Source: Streptomyces pseudovenezuelae
Lineage (GTDB): Bacteria > Actinomycetota > Actinomycetes > Streptomycetales > Streptomycetaceae
Direction of reading: 5' to 3'
NCBI RefSeq assembly: GCF_001513955.1
Contig: NZ_KQ948146.1
Coordinates: 34,451 to 98,450, forward strand
Length of the DNA stretch: 64,000 nt
Shown here piece after piece: positions 9,505 through 19,213 of this stretch. The notes under the pieces were generated by a model. That model made no database searches. It saw only the letters and a program-made list of their open reading frames with translations, and was not told where the DNA came from. The position numbers and the translations under genes are program-made. The number at the start of each line of letters is the position of its first letter. Positions within the stretch are counted from its first letter, which is position 1.

Positions 9505-10482
9505 TCACCGGTACGCCTCGGCCTCCACCGCCTCCGTGAGGCGGAGCACGGTGGCCGGCTGCGGTGGGCATGCGAGCAGGGCCGCGGTCTCGCGGCTCGC
9601 GAACCCGCGCTGCTCGGCGGTCACGGTCGGATCGACCGCGCATTCGGCTTGTACGTAGACGTAGTTGAGGGTCGTCGCGAACAGCATGGAGAAGGCGCCC
9701 GGGCCCTTCACGACCGCCCGGCCGCCTGTCTCCCGGTAGGCCCGCACCACGCGCCGCGCGGCTTCGGTGTCGAGGTCCTCGCCACCGGACCACACATAGA
9801 GGGCACGGGCGAGTTCCCGCTCCGCCGAGACGGGTCCGGCGTTGTCCCAGTCGAGGAGGACCGGTCCGTCGGCGCCGACCAGGACGTTGTGCGGGCGCAT
9901 GTCGAGATGGGAGGTCACCACGTCGCCGGGCTCCGACGGGGACACGTGGTGTCCCAGTTCCGCGGCGGTCGTGGCGACGAAGCGCTCCAGCCGCTCCGCC
10001 CACGGCATGCCCGCGCGACCGACCCGCTCCAGCAGTCGGGCCCAGTCGCCGTCTTGGGGGCACTCCTCGTACCAGCCGCTCGGCGTCCCGCCCGCGCCCT
10101 CCCCCGCCTGGTGCAGAAGGGCGAGCGTACGGCCGCACCAGCTCAGGATCTCCGGGTCCGACGGGTCGGCCGCGGTGCCGTCGACCCAGTCGTAGAGCTT
10201 CGCCCAGGAGCCCTCGGGGAGCCGTACGACATGGGCGCCGCCGCGGTCGGACAGGAGCCGGGGCGCGGAGATGCCCAGCGTCTCCGCCGCGTCGCGCAGC
10301 GCGGACTCGGCGGAGACGTCCGGCTCGTCCTTCTCGAAGAGCAGTTCCTTCACCGCCCACGCGGTGCCGTTCCCCGACAGCTTCCAGATCTGTCCCAGGG
10401 CGCCGCGGGTGACGGGCGTCATCGTCCAGGGTCCCGCGCCGAGCCGGTAGGCGTCCGCGATGAATCCTCCAGTGTCGCGCAT
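9505..10482 (-). CDS. Aminoglycoside phosphotransferase-family kinase
   Basis: 325 residues with the APH/choline-kinase fold. The catalytic loop is SHLDMRPHNVL (HxDxxxxN with the base Asp) and the metal-binding DFG-like motif is LLDWDNAG. The N-lobe has a Lys in WAVKELLFE. The start MRDTGGFIADAYR lies 4 nt behind GGGGAG. Members of this family phosphorylate small alcohols, antibiotics or unknown metabolites; nothing nearby fixes the substrate, and resistance should not be assumed. It is 35 bp downstream of the broken TPR-type gene on the same strand. Confidence 0.85.
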   Translation of the reverse strand: MRDTGGFIADAYRLGAGPWTMTPVTRGALGQIWKLSGNGTAWAVKELLFEKDEPDVSAESALRDAAETLGISAPRLLSDRGGAHVVRLPEGSWAKLYDWVDGTAADPSDPEILSWCGRTLALLHQAGEGAGGTPSGWYEECPQDGDWARLLERVGRAGMPWAERLERFVATTAAELGHHVSPSEPGDVVTSHLDMRPHNVLVGADGPVLLDWDNAGPVSAERELARALYVWSGGEDLDTEAARRVVRAYRETGGRAVVKGPGAFSMLFATTLNYVYVQAECAVDPTVTAEQRGFASRETAALLACPPQPATVLRLTEAVEAEAYR

Positions 10483-10517
10483 GCAACTCCCCGCTGTGGT
10501 CGGCCCGTTGACGCAGC

Positions 10518-12185
10518 CTATCCGCAGCAGTCCGACGTGCCGGTGTCCAGTCGGCAGAAGCAGGACGCCTCGACCGGTACGTCGGCCAGGGCCAGGGCGA
10601 TCCGCAGCTGCCGGGCGACGATCCGCGCCTCCCCTTCCTTCTTTCCGCGGACCAGGCATTCGTGGAGGCCGTGCAGCGCCCACACGTTGCCCGGGTGCTG
10701 GAGCGGTCGCGGGAGGGTGTCGTCCAGGCCGAGGTCGGCGCGGTAGACGGCCTCCGCCTCGGCGACGCGCCCCTGTTCGAGCAGGAGGGCGCCGTAGGCG
10801 TGGCGGGTCGGCTGCATCCAGCCCCAGGGCTCGTCGTAGGGGAGGTTGTCGTCCAGCTCGACGGAGCGTTCCAGCGCCGCGAAGGCGGCGTCGAACTCAC
10901 CCTTGCGATAGGCGAGTTCGCCGTCCAGCATCGCCGAGGCGATGGCCAAAATGTCGGCGCACGTGTTGTTGAAGAGCATCCGGGTCTCGGGGACCCCGGC
11001 GACCGCCTCGTGGAACAGCGCGCGTTCGCGCTCGGCCTCGGTGATGCGGCCGAGCGCGGAGCAGGCGACACCGCGGGCGTAGTGGAGCATCGCGGTCGTC
11101 ACGCAGTACAGGCGCGGGTCGGCGGGCAACGGGAGGTCCAGGATCTCGGTCCAGCGGCCGAAGCGGATCAGGACGTGGACGCGCATCGCGAGGAAGGCCT
11201 CCAGCCAGTCGGCCATGGGCGGGCTCTCCACCCGCAGCAGTTCCTCCGGGATCGACTCCTCCAGCCGCGCCGCGGCCTCCAGGGCGGTCTCCGACTGGCC
11301 CAGGAGCATCGCTCCGTAGATCTTGAAGTGGTGGTTGTGCGAGCGGTAGAGCGTGTAGAAGTTCATCGCGCCGGACCGCTTCAGGGCCTTCTCGTCGGCG
11401 GCGATCGCGGCGCCGTTGTCCGCCACGACCCGGCGGTAGTCGCCGCACAGCACCTCCAGGTGCGAGGGCATGTGCAGGAGATGCCCGGCGTCCGGCACCA
11501 GGCCCCGCAGCCGGTCCGCCACGGGCAGGGCCAGTTCGGGCGTGGGCGACATCTCCATGAGGTGGATGTAGAGGTGCAGGACGCCCGGGTGGGTGCGGCC
11601 GGTGGCCCAGGCCGGCGACCGTTCCAGCACGGCTCGGGCCTCGCGGGTGCGGGCGCCGGCGGCGGGCTCGCCGGTGCGCAGGTCCCACAGCTACCAGGGC
11701 GTGAGGTTCATCAGCGCGTCCGCGTACAGGGCGGCCACGTCCGCGTCGTCCGGGGCGAGTTCGTGGACGGCCCGCATGCTGTCGGCGTACGGCGCGTTCC
11801 ACACCGCGCAGTCCTCGGCGGGCTGCGCCTGCGGGTAGCGGGAGCACAGGGCGCCGATCAGGGCCCGCTCCACGACGGTGGCCCGGACTGCCGCCTTCCG
11901 GTGCGCCGACTCCACGCCCGTATGGGTGCGCTCCACGGTCCGGGCCAGGTCCCGGTCGTCGAAGAACTCCCAGGGCTTGTTGTAGTTGGGGCCCAGCGCG
12001 TACGCGATGCCCCAGTGGGCCATCGCGCAGTCCGGGTCGGCGGCGGCCGCCTTCTCGAAGCAGGCCACGGCCTCCTCGTGATGGAAGGCGTACGTCCACA
12101 CCAGGCCGCGGTCGAACCAGAGTTGGGCCTCGGCGGAGTCGGTGCTGACGGGCCGGCCGTGGGAGCCGAGGTCGTAGTACTCCAT
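10518..12185 (-). pseudogene. TPR-type protein interrupted by one in-frame amber codon
   Basis: Reading from the ATG at 12185 (SD GAGGAG), the frame is open for 164 codons, meets TAG at 11693-11691, and then stays open in the same frame to 10518, giving about 555 codons in all. The first part (LWFDRGLVWTYAFHHEEAV, CFEKAAAADPDCAMAHWGIAYALGP) and the second (HLYIHLMEMS, LHMPSHLEVLCGDYR, AEAVYRADLGLDDTLP) read as successive tetratricopeptide-like helical pairs of one protein family. The stop falls within LTPW-stop-LWDLRTGE, so one base change from CAG, AAG or TGG explains it. The protein's function in intact relatives is unknown to me. It is either a recent pseudogene, a sequencing error or, less likely, a suppressed stop. 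Confidence 0.85.
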
Positions 12186-12448
12186 ACGCCGCTCCTCGTA
12201 CTGCGCGCTGTGCTGTAACGGGAGTCGATTCTGCCCGGAGAAGGACCTTTCGGGCAGGTGAGCGGCGGATCTGTCCCCTCGCGTCGGGAGACGGAACCGC
12301 CTTCGGCAACCCTTATACGCCGTTCCCGTCGGACACGGTGCGCCTTTCATGATCAGCGCGCGCAGCCCGCCAAGGCCGTGAGAACGCCTTCCGCGCGCTC
12401 GCGCAAAACTCGTTTGCGGCCGTCACGCCCGACCCCGACCCTTGCCTC

Positions 12449-13375
12449 ATGCCCTACCTGCTGCGCGCTGCCGCGCTCACCGACGCGCCGGCCGTCACCG
12501 AGCTGCTCAACGAGATCGACCGGATCGAGATCGGGCGGCCCGAGACCGATCTGCACGCGGTGGAGTCGGACCTGGGCCGGCCCGAGACCGACCTCGACCG
12601 CGACTCCTGGCTCGCCTTCGACGGACCGCGCCTGGTGGCCTACGCCCTGGTGTGGGACGACTCGAAGGGCGAGCGCATCGACGCCGACCACTACGTACTG
12701 CCCGACCACCAGCAGGCCGGTGCACTCGTCCTGGAGGCTGTCGAGACCCGGGCCCTTGAGATGGCCCGGGCGAACGGCGGCTCGAAGGCCGTGCTCCATC
12801 TGCACCTCAACGCGGAGCCCACGACCGACCTGGCGCTGATACGGGCGCGCGGCTGGTCGGTCGTACGCCGCTATCACGTGCTGGAGCGAGCGCTGCGGTC
12901 CGGCGCGGACCTGCCGCCCGCACCACCCGCGGGCGTTCACGTGCGGGCCTGCGCCGACGAGGCGGACCACAGGCGGGCGTACGCCCTCTACCAGGCCTCC
13001 TTCGCCGAGCACTTCGACTTCCAGCCGCGTTCTTACGAGCAGTGGCTGGCCGACATCCACGCCGACCGGCTCGACTGGTCCCTGGTGTGGCTCGTCTCCA
13101 CCGAGGACGTCGGGGACGCCGGCTTCCTGATCGCCCGCGACGACCGCGAGGCCATGGGGTGGATCCGCAGCCTCGGAGTCGTCCGCGAGGCCCGCGGCCG
13201 GGGCCTCGGCGGGCTGCTGCTGCGGCAGGCGTTCGCGGCGTTCGCGGCCCGGGGGCGGGAGACCGTGGGACTCGGCGTGGACACCGAAAACGCCACCGGC
13301 GCCCCCGCGTTGTACGCGCGCAACGGAATGTCGGTCCATTACGCGGTCGACACCTGGGAAATCGTGGTGAGTTGA
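12449..13375 (+). CDS. Tandem-GNAT N-acetyltransferase
   Basis: 308 residues with two GNAT folds: an N-terminal, probably degenerate one (about 1-150, WLAFDGPRLVAYALVW) and a C-terminal active one (about 165-308) with the acetyl-CoA loop VVREARGRGLGGLLLRQAF and the terminal VDTENATGAPALYARNGM. The layout is that of mycothiol synthase (MshD)-like tandem GNATs, though MshD itself is normally a separate conserved gene. No clear SD precedes the ATG, so the transcript may be leaderless. The 263 bp upstream hold no gene. Confidence 0.85.
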   Translation: MPYLLRAAALTDAPAVTELLNEIDRIEIGRPETDLHAVESDLGRPETDLDRDSWLAFDGPRLVAYALVWDDSKGERIDADHYVLPDHQQAGALVLEAVETRALEMARANGGSKAVLHLHLNAEPTTDLALIRARGWSVVRRYHVLERALRSGADLPPAPPAGVHVRACADEADHRRAYALYQASFAEHFDFQPRSYEQWLADIHADRLDWSLVWLVSTEDVGDAGFLIARDDREAMGWIRSLGVVREARGRGLGGLLLRQAFAAFAARGRETVGLGVDTENATGAPALYARNGMSVHYAVDTWEIVVS

Positions 13376-13399
13376 ATACGTACGGCCGCACGGAAAGGA

Positions 13400-14581
13400 C
13401 TACTGATTCTTTCCGTGCAGCAACGCGCAGACGAAGTTCTCCTGAATGGCGCGCATGTCCCGCAGCTTTTCCGCGTCGGCGGACTGCGTGATCTGTGCGG
13501 TGACCGAGAAGGTCAGTGAACGGCGGCCGTCGGGGGTGGCCGCGATCAACTGGGTGTACCCCAGCGTGTTTCCGGTGTGACCGAGGACGACTCCGCACCG
13601 CGTCTCGTACCGGAAGACGGCCAGGCCCGCCGAGTTGCGGCCCGGTCCGGCGGGTTCGGACGAGCCCTCGACCCACTGCCGCTGCTGCTCGACGACCGAC
13701 GGGGCGTAGAGCCGTCCCCCGGCGTAGCCCCGGATGAAGCGGGTCATGTCGGCCGGTGTGGAGACGATGCCTCCGGAGGCCCAGACGCCCGACATGCCGA
13801 TGACCTCGCTGACGTCCTCAGGCGAGCCGGGCGAGCTCACGTCGTAGCCGTGCAGGTAGGGCCGGGGCATCCGGTAGCCCTGCGGGAGGCTGGTGGAGTG
13901 CAGCCGGAGCGGCGCGTAGACGAGCTCACGCAGGAGGTCCTCGTACGGCGTGCGGGTCGCCGCCTCCGCCATGAGCGCTACGGCGATGTTGTCCGAGTTC
14001 GAGTAGCGGTACTGCGTGCCCGGCTCGAAGAGCAGGGGTTCGTCGGCGACGTAGTCGAGCAGGCGCCGGGAGTCGAAGTGGTGGTGCGGGTCGGCCCGCA
14101 GCTCGTCGAGGAACCCGTCGCTGCGGGAGTAGTCCGGCAGACCGCTGGTGTGCTGCAGGAGTTGACGCAGCGTCACCGACCGCCAGGCCTTGGGCAGTCG
14201 CGGAAGCCGTTTGCCCAGGGTGTCGTCCAGGCGCAGGGCGTGGCGGTCGACCAGGGTGAGGGCCACGGCCCCGCTGAAGGCCTTGGCCGTGCTCGCGATG
14301 CGCATGTGGTCGTCGGGGCGGGGCGGCCGGCCGGTACGGACGTCGGCGACTCCGGCGCGCACGACGCGGGTCCCCTGCTCGGTCCGCAGGACGGCGATGG
14401 CTCCGGGCGGACCGCCGGAGCGGTGCACGAAGTCGTCGAGCTGGCGCTGCAGCGTCCGGTCACCCGACCGCGTCGGGTCACCGGACGGGTCGGTGGCGGC
14501 ACCGGCCGTCGCGGAGGACAGCGCGGTGAGGCAGACCGCGAGGACGGACGCCGCTCGCAGGCGGGATCGACGCAGAGACAT
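13400..14581 (-). CDS. Secreted serine hydrolase, beta-lactamase / D-alanyl-D-alanine carboxypeptidase family
   Basis: 393 residues with a signal peptide to about Ala29 (RLRAASVLAVCLTALSSATAGAA). The penicillin-binding fold motifs are all present: Ser97-x-x-Lys100 in IASTAKAFS, the Tyr-Ser-Asn of YRYSNSDN, and HTGNTLG as the KTG-equivalent. This is the class C/AmpH-like R61 family, which includes D-Ala-D-Ala carboxypeptidases and esterases. The start at 14581 is chosen for its GGGAG site and signal sequence. It converges on the GNAT gene with 24 bp between. Confidence 0.9.
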   Translation of the reverse strand: MSLRRSRLRAASVLAVCLTALSSATAGAATDPSGDPTRSGDRTLQRQLDDFVHRSGGPPGAIAVLRTEQGTRVVRAGVADVRTGRPPRPDDHMRIASTAKAFSGAVALTLVDRHALRLDDTLGKRLPRLPKAWRSVTLRQLLQHTSGLPDYSRSDGFLDELRADPHHHFDSRRLLDYVADEPLLFEPGTQYRYSNSDNIAVALMAEAATRTPYEDLLRELVYAPLRLHSTSLPQGYRMPRPYLHGYDVSSPGSPEDVSEVIGMSGVWASGGIVSTPADMTRFIRGYAGGRLYAPSVVEQQRQWVEGSSEPAGPGRNSAGLAVFRYETRCGVVLGHTGNTLGYTQLIAATPDGRRSLTFSVTAQITQSADAEKLRDMRAIQENFVCALLHGKNQ

Positions 14582-14879
14582 GGGGGCTCCCGGAGGGGGT
14601 GACGACATGGCCCGTCAAGCGTCACCGGGAGCCTCGACCCCCTGCTTCCCGTGCTGCTGCATACGGACCAGTGGCAGGGCCACGGAGTGGTCTCGTGAAA
14701 TTGTCCCGCGGGTGTCGGCGGTCGCCCTTGTCCAGCTCGGCTCGCGGATAAAACGGCATATCCCGAGGCGACCGCCGGGGTACGGTCCGCATTCGGTTTC
14801 CCGGACCTTCTTCAGACCTTTCCCCGTCCAGAATAACCACGCCGATTTCGAGGTGCCAGGTCGGCGGGAGGAGCAGAGC

Positions 14880-14926
14880 AGGGGTGGCCGTCCGCCCGTG
14901 GAGCTGTGCGGCGGACAGCCACCCCT
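14880..14926 (-). terminator. Long hairpin terminator of the DUF1996 gene
   Basis: The stem AGGGGTGGC plus GTCCGCC pairs with GGCGGAC plus GCCACCCCT around a 13-nt loop, with a single bulged base on each side. It begins 25 bp past the stop of the minus-strand DUF1996 gene. The rest of 14582-14950 shows no gene. Confidence 0.75.
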
Positions 14927-14950
14927 GTCTCCGGCTCGTGCCGGTCGGTG

Positions 14951-17071
14951 TCACATGGAGCGGCGGCTGGTGCGCCGCAGGAGAACGAAGCCGGAGATCA
15001 GGAGGACCGCGCCGAGTGCGGCCGGCCACAACTGGGTGCCGGTCTCGGCGAGGCTGCTCTGGTTGCCCTGGGGTTCCGGCTGTGCGGCGACCGGAGGCTG
15101 GGCGACGGCACCGGGGGAGTCGGTGGTGGCGTCGTCCTGGGGGGTGGGCTGGGTCGCCTGGTCGTTGCCGGTCGCGTTCCCGTTGCCCGTACCCGTGCCG
15201 GTCTCCGTCTTGGGCGACGGGGCGGTCGTGCTGTGGGCGGTGGGTGAGCTGTAGGTCTTCGGCTCGTTGTCGGCGGGGGCGGTCGTCTGGTCGCCGGCCG
15301 GGGCTTCGGCGCTCTGCGTGGGCTGCTGCGGCTGCTGCGGCTCGCCGCCGTTTCCGGGGTTGCCCTCGGAACCGTTGTCGCCGCCGTTGCCGGTGTCGCC
15401 GCCGTTGTTGTTCCCGTCCCCGTTGCCCGGGTCCTGGGTGGCGCCGGGGTCCGGGACGGATCCGCCACCGTTGCCGCCGTTGCCGTTGTCACCGCCACCG
15501 TTGTCGCCGCCGCCGTTGTCGCCGTTGCCGTTGCCCGGGTCGTCCTGGCCCGTGCCGGCGCCGCACTGACGGCCGTCGTTGATGCAGCCGACCATCTCGT
15601 TCATCAGCTTCTCGTCGAAGACGTTGATGAAGTCGCCGTGGTCGGTGACCGGCTTGTGGAGCTGCTCCGGGAAGGAGTCGACCGCGAACAGCGGAGTCGT
15701 ACGGCCGCCGTCGTTCAGGCTCGGCGCGTCGACGTCGTAGACGATCCGCTGGACCAGCTGCGGAATGGCCTGGAAGCCGTTCGCGCAGGTGCCGTCGTTC
15801 TGGGCGAACGCCACGTGGGTGCGGTGGTTGGCGCTGTCGATGTTGCGGCCGTCCCAGCAGCTCTGGAACTTGAAGGTGCGCACCACGTCACTGCCCTGCG
15901 GGCACAGCGGGTACTTGTCCTTCAGCTGCCGGTCCTCGAACCCGGTGCAGCTCCAGGACGCGTTGGCGTTGGCGGGGCCGTTCACGAAGGCCTTGGCGTC
16001 ACCGGTGATGATGCGCAGCAGCCGCGGCATCGCGGTGACCTTGCTGCGCGGGTTGCCCACGAACGTCAGCGTCACCTCCTTGGGGGTGACGATCTTGCCG
16101 GCGTTGCCCTCGACGCCACCGCCGGGCTTGTCGGCGTCCTGCTCCTGCGTTCCGTTCTGGAGGCGGATCACGGGCCAGTAGTACGTGGACTTGTCGCCCT
16201 GGTCGACACAGCTCGTCTCGGCATTGGCCAGGTCCTGGTCGCTGGCGAAGGCGGTGTTGGACTGGTTGCCGATGTAGTCGTGGAAGTGGTGGGCGCCGTT
16301 GGAGACTCCCGGGGCCACGATGACGTTGTCCGAGTTGAACAGGCCGTTCGCGTTCACACCGCAACTGGTGACGAACGTTCCGCGGGAGGCGTCGCCCTGA
16401 GCCGGCGGCGCCTGCGCGGCGATCGGAGCGCTGTTGATGTCGGCGTAGTCCGCGGCGACGGGACCGTTGCCGGCCTGCCCGCCGTTGCCCTGCTGGCCGT
16501 CCTGGCCCTGACCGTCGCCCTGCTGGTCATTGCCCTGCTGGCCGTCCTGGTTCTGGCCGTCGCCCTGCTGGTCTCCCTGGTCCTGGCCGTCGCCCTGCTG
16601 CTGGTCCTGGCCGTCACCGTTCTGGTTCTCGGTCTGGCGCAGGGTGCAGTCGGCCATGTCGCCGAGGCCGTCCGGCTGTTCACCCGCGCGTTCGAGAGCG
16701 GCGGTGATGCGCTCGATCGTGCCGGCGCGGTTCTCCTGGAGCGGGTCGACGATACGGCTCTGCGCGGAATCGCGGTCCGTCACCGACGGGTCCTGGAGTT
16801 GCTGGTAGGCCTCGGCTATCTGCTGGTCCAGCAGGGCGAGTTCCTTGTCCACGTCCGCCCGGGACCCGTCCGGGACGCTGGTGAGCGCGTCCCCGACGTC
16901 CGGGCAGTCGATCGTGACGGCTCCCCACGATGTCTGCTGCGGCGTGCCGCTCTCCGTGGCGGAGGCGTACACGTTCGCCGCGACCAGGCCCCCACCCCCG
17001 AGCATCAGGGCCACTGCGGCGAAGGTCGCACGTCGTGCGCCTGTCGGTCGTCTGCGATTGCTACGTCCCAC
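14951..17071 (-). CDS. Cell-wall-anchored DUF1996 protein with LAETG sortase signal
   Basis: 706 residues from the GTG at 17071, which follows AGGAG. A signal/anchor lies near residues 17-37. A charged segment follows, then a Gln/Asp/Gly linker of GDGQ-QGN repeats (about 135-200), then a DUF1996 domain of about 250 residues ([31 protein letters not shown]). Next comes an Asn/Gly-rich NGGGDNG linker and a Pro/Thr stretch, and the protein ends [35 protein letters not shown]. LAxTG followed by a membrane helix and basic tail is the class E sortase signal of Streptomyces. The protein should be covalently attached to peptidoglycan with the DUF1996 domain displayed. DUF1996 has no established activity. 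The repeats make the DNA at 15340-15540 and 16480-16620 low in complexity. Confidence 0.9.
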   Translation of the reverse strand: MGRSNRRRPTGARRATFAAVALMLGGGGLVAANVYASATESGTPQQTSWGAVTIDCPDVGDALTSVPDGSRADVDKELALLDQQIAEAYQQLQDPSVTDRDSAQSRIVDPLQENRAGTIERITAALERAGEQPDGLGDMADCTLRQTENQNGDGQDQQQGDGQDQGDQQGDGQNQDGQQGNDQQGDGQGQDGQQGNGGQAGNGPVAADYADINSAPIAAQAPPAQGDASRGTFVTSCGVNANGLFNSDNVIVAPGVSNGAHHFHDYIGNQSNTAFASDQDLANAETSCVDQGDKSTYYWPVIRLQNGTQEQDADKPGGGVEGNAGKIVTPKEVTLTFVGNPRSKVTAMPRLLRIITGDAKAFVNGPANANASWSCTGFEDRQLKDKYPLCPQGSDVVRTFKFQSCWDGRNIDSANHRTHVAFAQNDGTCANGFQAIPQLVQRIVYDVDAPSLNDGGRTTPLFAVDSFPEQLHKPVTDHGDFINVFDEKLMNEMVGCINDGRQCGAGTGQDDPGNGNGDNGGGDNGGGDNGNGGNGGGSVPDPGATQDPGNGDGNNNGGDTGNGGDNGSEGNPGNGGEPQQPQQPTQSAEAPAGDQTTAPADNEPKTYSSPTAHSTTAPSPKTETGTGTGNGNATGNDQATQPTPQDDATTDSPGAVAQPPVAAQPEPQGNQSSLAETGTQLWPAALGAVLLISGFVLLRRTSRRSM

Positions 17072-17269
17072 GGAACTACTCCTGCGCGTGTCGGCTCTCC
17101 GGGCATGCAAATCCCCCGCCCCATACGGACGGCGGGCCCCCTGTGTTCAAGCGCATCGGAAATTCACAGCACTCTCATACGGAACACCGGGTTCCACCAC
17201 TCCCTCCCGAACCCCTGTGCAGGGAAAACGAGATGACTCGCACACATCTGCACCCCTACGGTTCTCGTC

Positions 17270-17839
17270 ATGAACAGCACGGGCACCGGCCGCCTCCTGA
17301 ACGTCGTGGACGTCGAAGCCACGTGCTGGCCCGGCTCCCCTCCCCCGGGCTCGGTCAGCGAGATCATCGAGATCGGGCTGACGGTCGTCGACCTGTCGAC
17401 CGCCGAGCGCGTCGAGCGGCACCGGATCCTGGTACGGCCCGCCCGGTCCGAAGTGAGCGACTTCTGCACGGAGTTGACCGGCCTCACGCAGGACGAGGTC
17501 GCCGCGGGACTGTCGTTCGGGGAGGCCTGTCGTCTGCTGGCCCGCCGACACGCCTCCGGCGCGCGTCCGTGGGCGAGTTGGGGCGACTACGACCGTCATC
17601 AGTTCACCCGGCAGTGCGGGGCCACACGGACGCCGTATCCGTTCGGCCGCCGCCACACCAACGCCAAGGCGGTCTTCACCGAGGTGCACGACCTGCGCAA
17701 GCGCCCCGGGATGGCGCAGGCCCTCGACCTTGCCGGGCTGCCCCTCGAAGGACGGCATCATCGCGGCGAGGACGACGCGTGGAACATCGCCGCCCTGGTG
17801 CTGCATCTCGCGGAGCGGGACGGCTGGCCCTCGGACTGA
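17270..17839 (+). CDS. DEDDh-type 3'-5' exonuclease
   Basis: 189 residues with an exonuclease fold: ExoI motif NVVDVEATCW (Asp-x-Glu), ExoII ASWGDYDRHQF with the Asp, and ExoIII HHRGEDDAWNIA with His and Asp. The set resembles the ERI-1/KapD-like branch. It is probably a cytoplasmic DNA or RNA 3' exonuclease; the substrate is unknown. Its stop is followed within about 20 bp by the NUDIX remnant. Confidence 0.88.
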   Translation: MNSTGTGRLLNVVDVEATCWPGSPPPGSVSEIIEIGLTVVDLSTAERVERHRILVRPARSEVSDFCTELTGLTQDEVAAGLSFGEACRLLARRHASGARPWASWGDYDRHQFTRQCGATRTPYPFGRRHTNAKAVFTEVHDLRKRPGMAQALDLAGLPLEGRHHRGEDDAWNIAALVLHLAERDGWPSD

Positions 17840-17856
17840 GCGAGCATGCCACCGGG

Positions 17857-18130
17857 CCCGGCGGCAAACCCGACCCCGGCGAGGATCTGGAGACGGCACT
17901 CCTGCGAGAGGAACTCGGTGTCGTCCCTGCTGGAGGTGCCTGCGCTCGCGGCGCTGGAGCGGGTCCCGATGACGATGACGGTCTTCGACACCACGATCAC
18001 CGGCGTGCCCCGATCCGCCGCCGAACTGGCCGCGATGCGCTGGGGCACAGGCCGGGAGCCCGCCCTCACCCTGGCTCCCGCCGTACGCGACGAAGTCCTG
18101 CCGCTGCTGCGGTCCCGAGGCAAGTTGCCC
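17857..18130 (+). pseudogene. NUDIX hydrolase remnant, N-terminus missing and frameshifted
   Basis: In one frame from 17860 the sequence reads GGKPDPGEDLETALLREELG, a NUDIX box with residues lost between the Arg-Glu and Glu-Glu-Leu parts. After about 17920 the homology continues in another frame as LEVPALAALERVPMTMTVF, then AAELAAMRWGTGRE and LAPAVRDEVLPLLRSRG, the usual C-terminal end of this NUDIX family. No start or N-terminal strand precedes it. It is therefore a truncated, frameshifted copy that cannot make an enzyme. Confidence 0.7.
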
Positions 18131-18538
18131 CCTCCCCGGCCTGGGGCCGACGTTGCCCCGCCCAAAGACTGGCCTCTCCCCCGGCCGAGGCCCGACGCTG
18201 CCGGCCGCCGGGGCCAATCCGCACACGTCACCGAAAGCCGACGCTTCATCCGACTCCTCGTCCGAAAGCTCGCCTCCCGGCGCGGGTCGCCGCGCTCACC
18301 GGCCGAGGGCGCGGCCCGCCGCGTCCACCAGCCGAAGACCGACGCGCCCACCCGAAAAGGGGCGCCCCGCTCCGAAAGCCGAAGTACGACCCGTCCCGGA
18401 AGCCGACCCTCCCCCACGAACCGTAGGGCGACAACCCGCCCCGAGCCCGACACGCCACCGTGTCGAAGGCCGCGCCCCGGGTACTCGGGCCTCCCGTCAC
18501 GGCCCCTCCGGTGTGGGCCGACCAGGAAGGGGGCACTG
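18131..18538. other. Gene-free low-complexity region with CCGAAAGCCGA-type repeats
   Basis: About 400 bp between the NUDIX remnant and the nucleotidyltransferase gene. It has recurring CCGAAAGCCGA and GGCCGACG(T/C)TGCC units and long open frames in several phases that encode only Pro/Arg/Ser-rich sequence. I see no credible gene. It must contain the promoter of the downstream operon. Confidence 0.5.
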
Positions 18539-19213
18539 ATGACGCAGCACGCCGACGACGACGTCGCCCGCCACGGGGGCGCCGCCGGACTGCGACTTGC
18601 GACGGGGAGCGCCGCCGACGCGCTCGCCGCGCGCCTGCCGGTCGACCGCAACCAGGCGATCCTGGAGGCGGCCAAGCAGGTCGGCGCGATCCTGAAACGG
18701 GAAGGGCACCCGTTCGCACTCGCGGGCAGCGTCGCCGTGTACGCCCATGGCGGTGCCCAGAATCTTCAGCACGACGTCGACTTCGCCATCCTCCCCGAGG
18801 ACGCGCCCAAGGTGGCCGAGACCCTCCGCGAGGCGGGTCTGCAGGTGCGGACCCCGCCGGAGGACTGGCTGCTGAAGGCCGACTGCATGGACCAGCAGGT
18901 CGACCTGATCTTCGAGCTGGCCCACCAGCCGGTCACCAGGGAACTGCTGGCGCGGGCCGACGAACTCTCGGTGGACTCGGTGTTCATGCCCGTGCTGTCC
19001 CCGACCGACCTGCTGCACAGCCTGCTGTCCGCGTTCTCCGAGCACCACTGCGACTTCGGGGCCGTGCTGCCGATCGCCCGCAGCCTGCGCGAGAAGGTCG
19101 ACTGGGACGCCGTACGCCGGGGCTGCGGGGACGCGCCGATGCCGGACGCGTTCTTCTACTTCCTGGAACGGCTGGAGGTCATCGAACCGCGGAGCGAGGG
19201 GGAACGGTCATGA
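18539..19213 (+). CDS. Nucleotidyltransferase-fold protein (polymerase-beta superfamily)
   Basis: 224 residues. The NTase core shows LAGSVAVYAHGGAQNLQHDVDFAI (GS...DxD; quoted here in part as AGSVAVYAHGG and HDVDFAI) followed by a substrate-side Asp in QQVDLIFELAH. It resembles stand-alone MNT/AbiEii-like nucleotidyltransferases rather than CCA or antibiotic adenylyltransferases. The ATG follows AGGAAGGGGG. The same frame is open far upstream, but that part is low-complexity. It overlaps the BON-domain gene by ATGA, so the three genes through 20204 form a coupled operon. The nucleotide acceptor is unknown. Confidence 0.8.
   Translation: MTQHADDDVARHGGAAGLRLATGSAADALAARLPVDRNQAILEAAKQVGAILKREGHPFALAGSVAVYAHGGAQNLQHDVDFAILPEDAPKVAETLREAGLQVRTPPEDWLLKADCMDQQVDLIFELAHQPVTRELLARADELSVDSVFMPVLSPTDLLHSLLSAFSEHHCDFGAVLPIARSLREKVDWDAVRRGCGDAPMPDAFFYFLERLEVIEPRSEGERS

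Noticed and set aside
7647..9539. 630-codon plus-strand frame opposite OsmC and the flavoenzyme
   Set aside because: The minus strand encodes two recognised proteins; the plus frame has no signature.
15340..16620. Gly/Asn and Gln repeat DNA that might be taken for a CRISPR-like or satellite array
   Set aside because: The periodicity comes from codon repeats in the DUF1996 protein linkers; there are no spacers.
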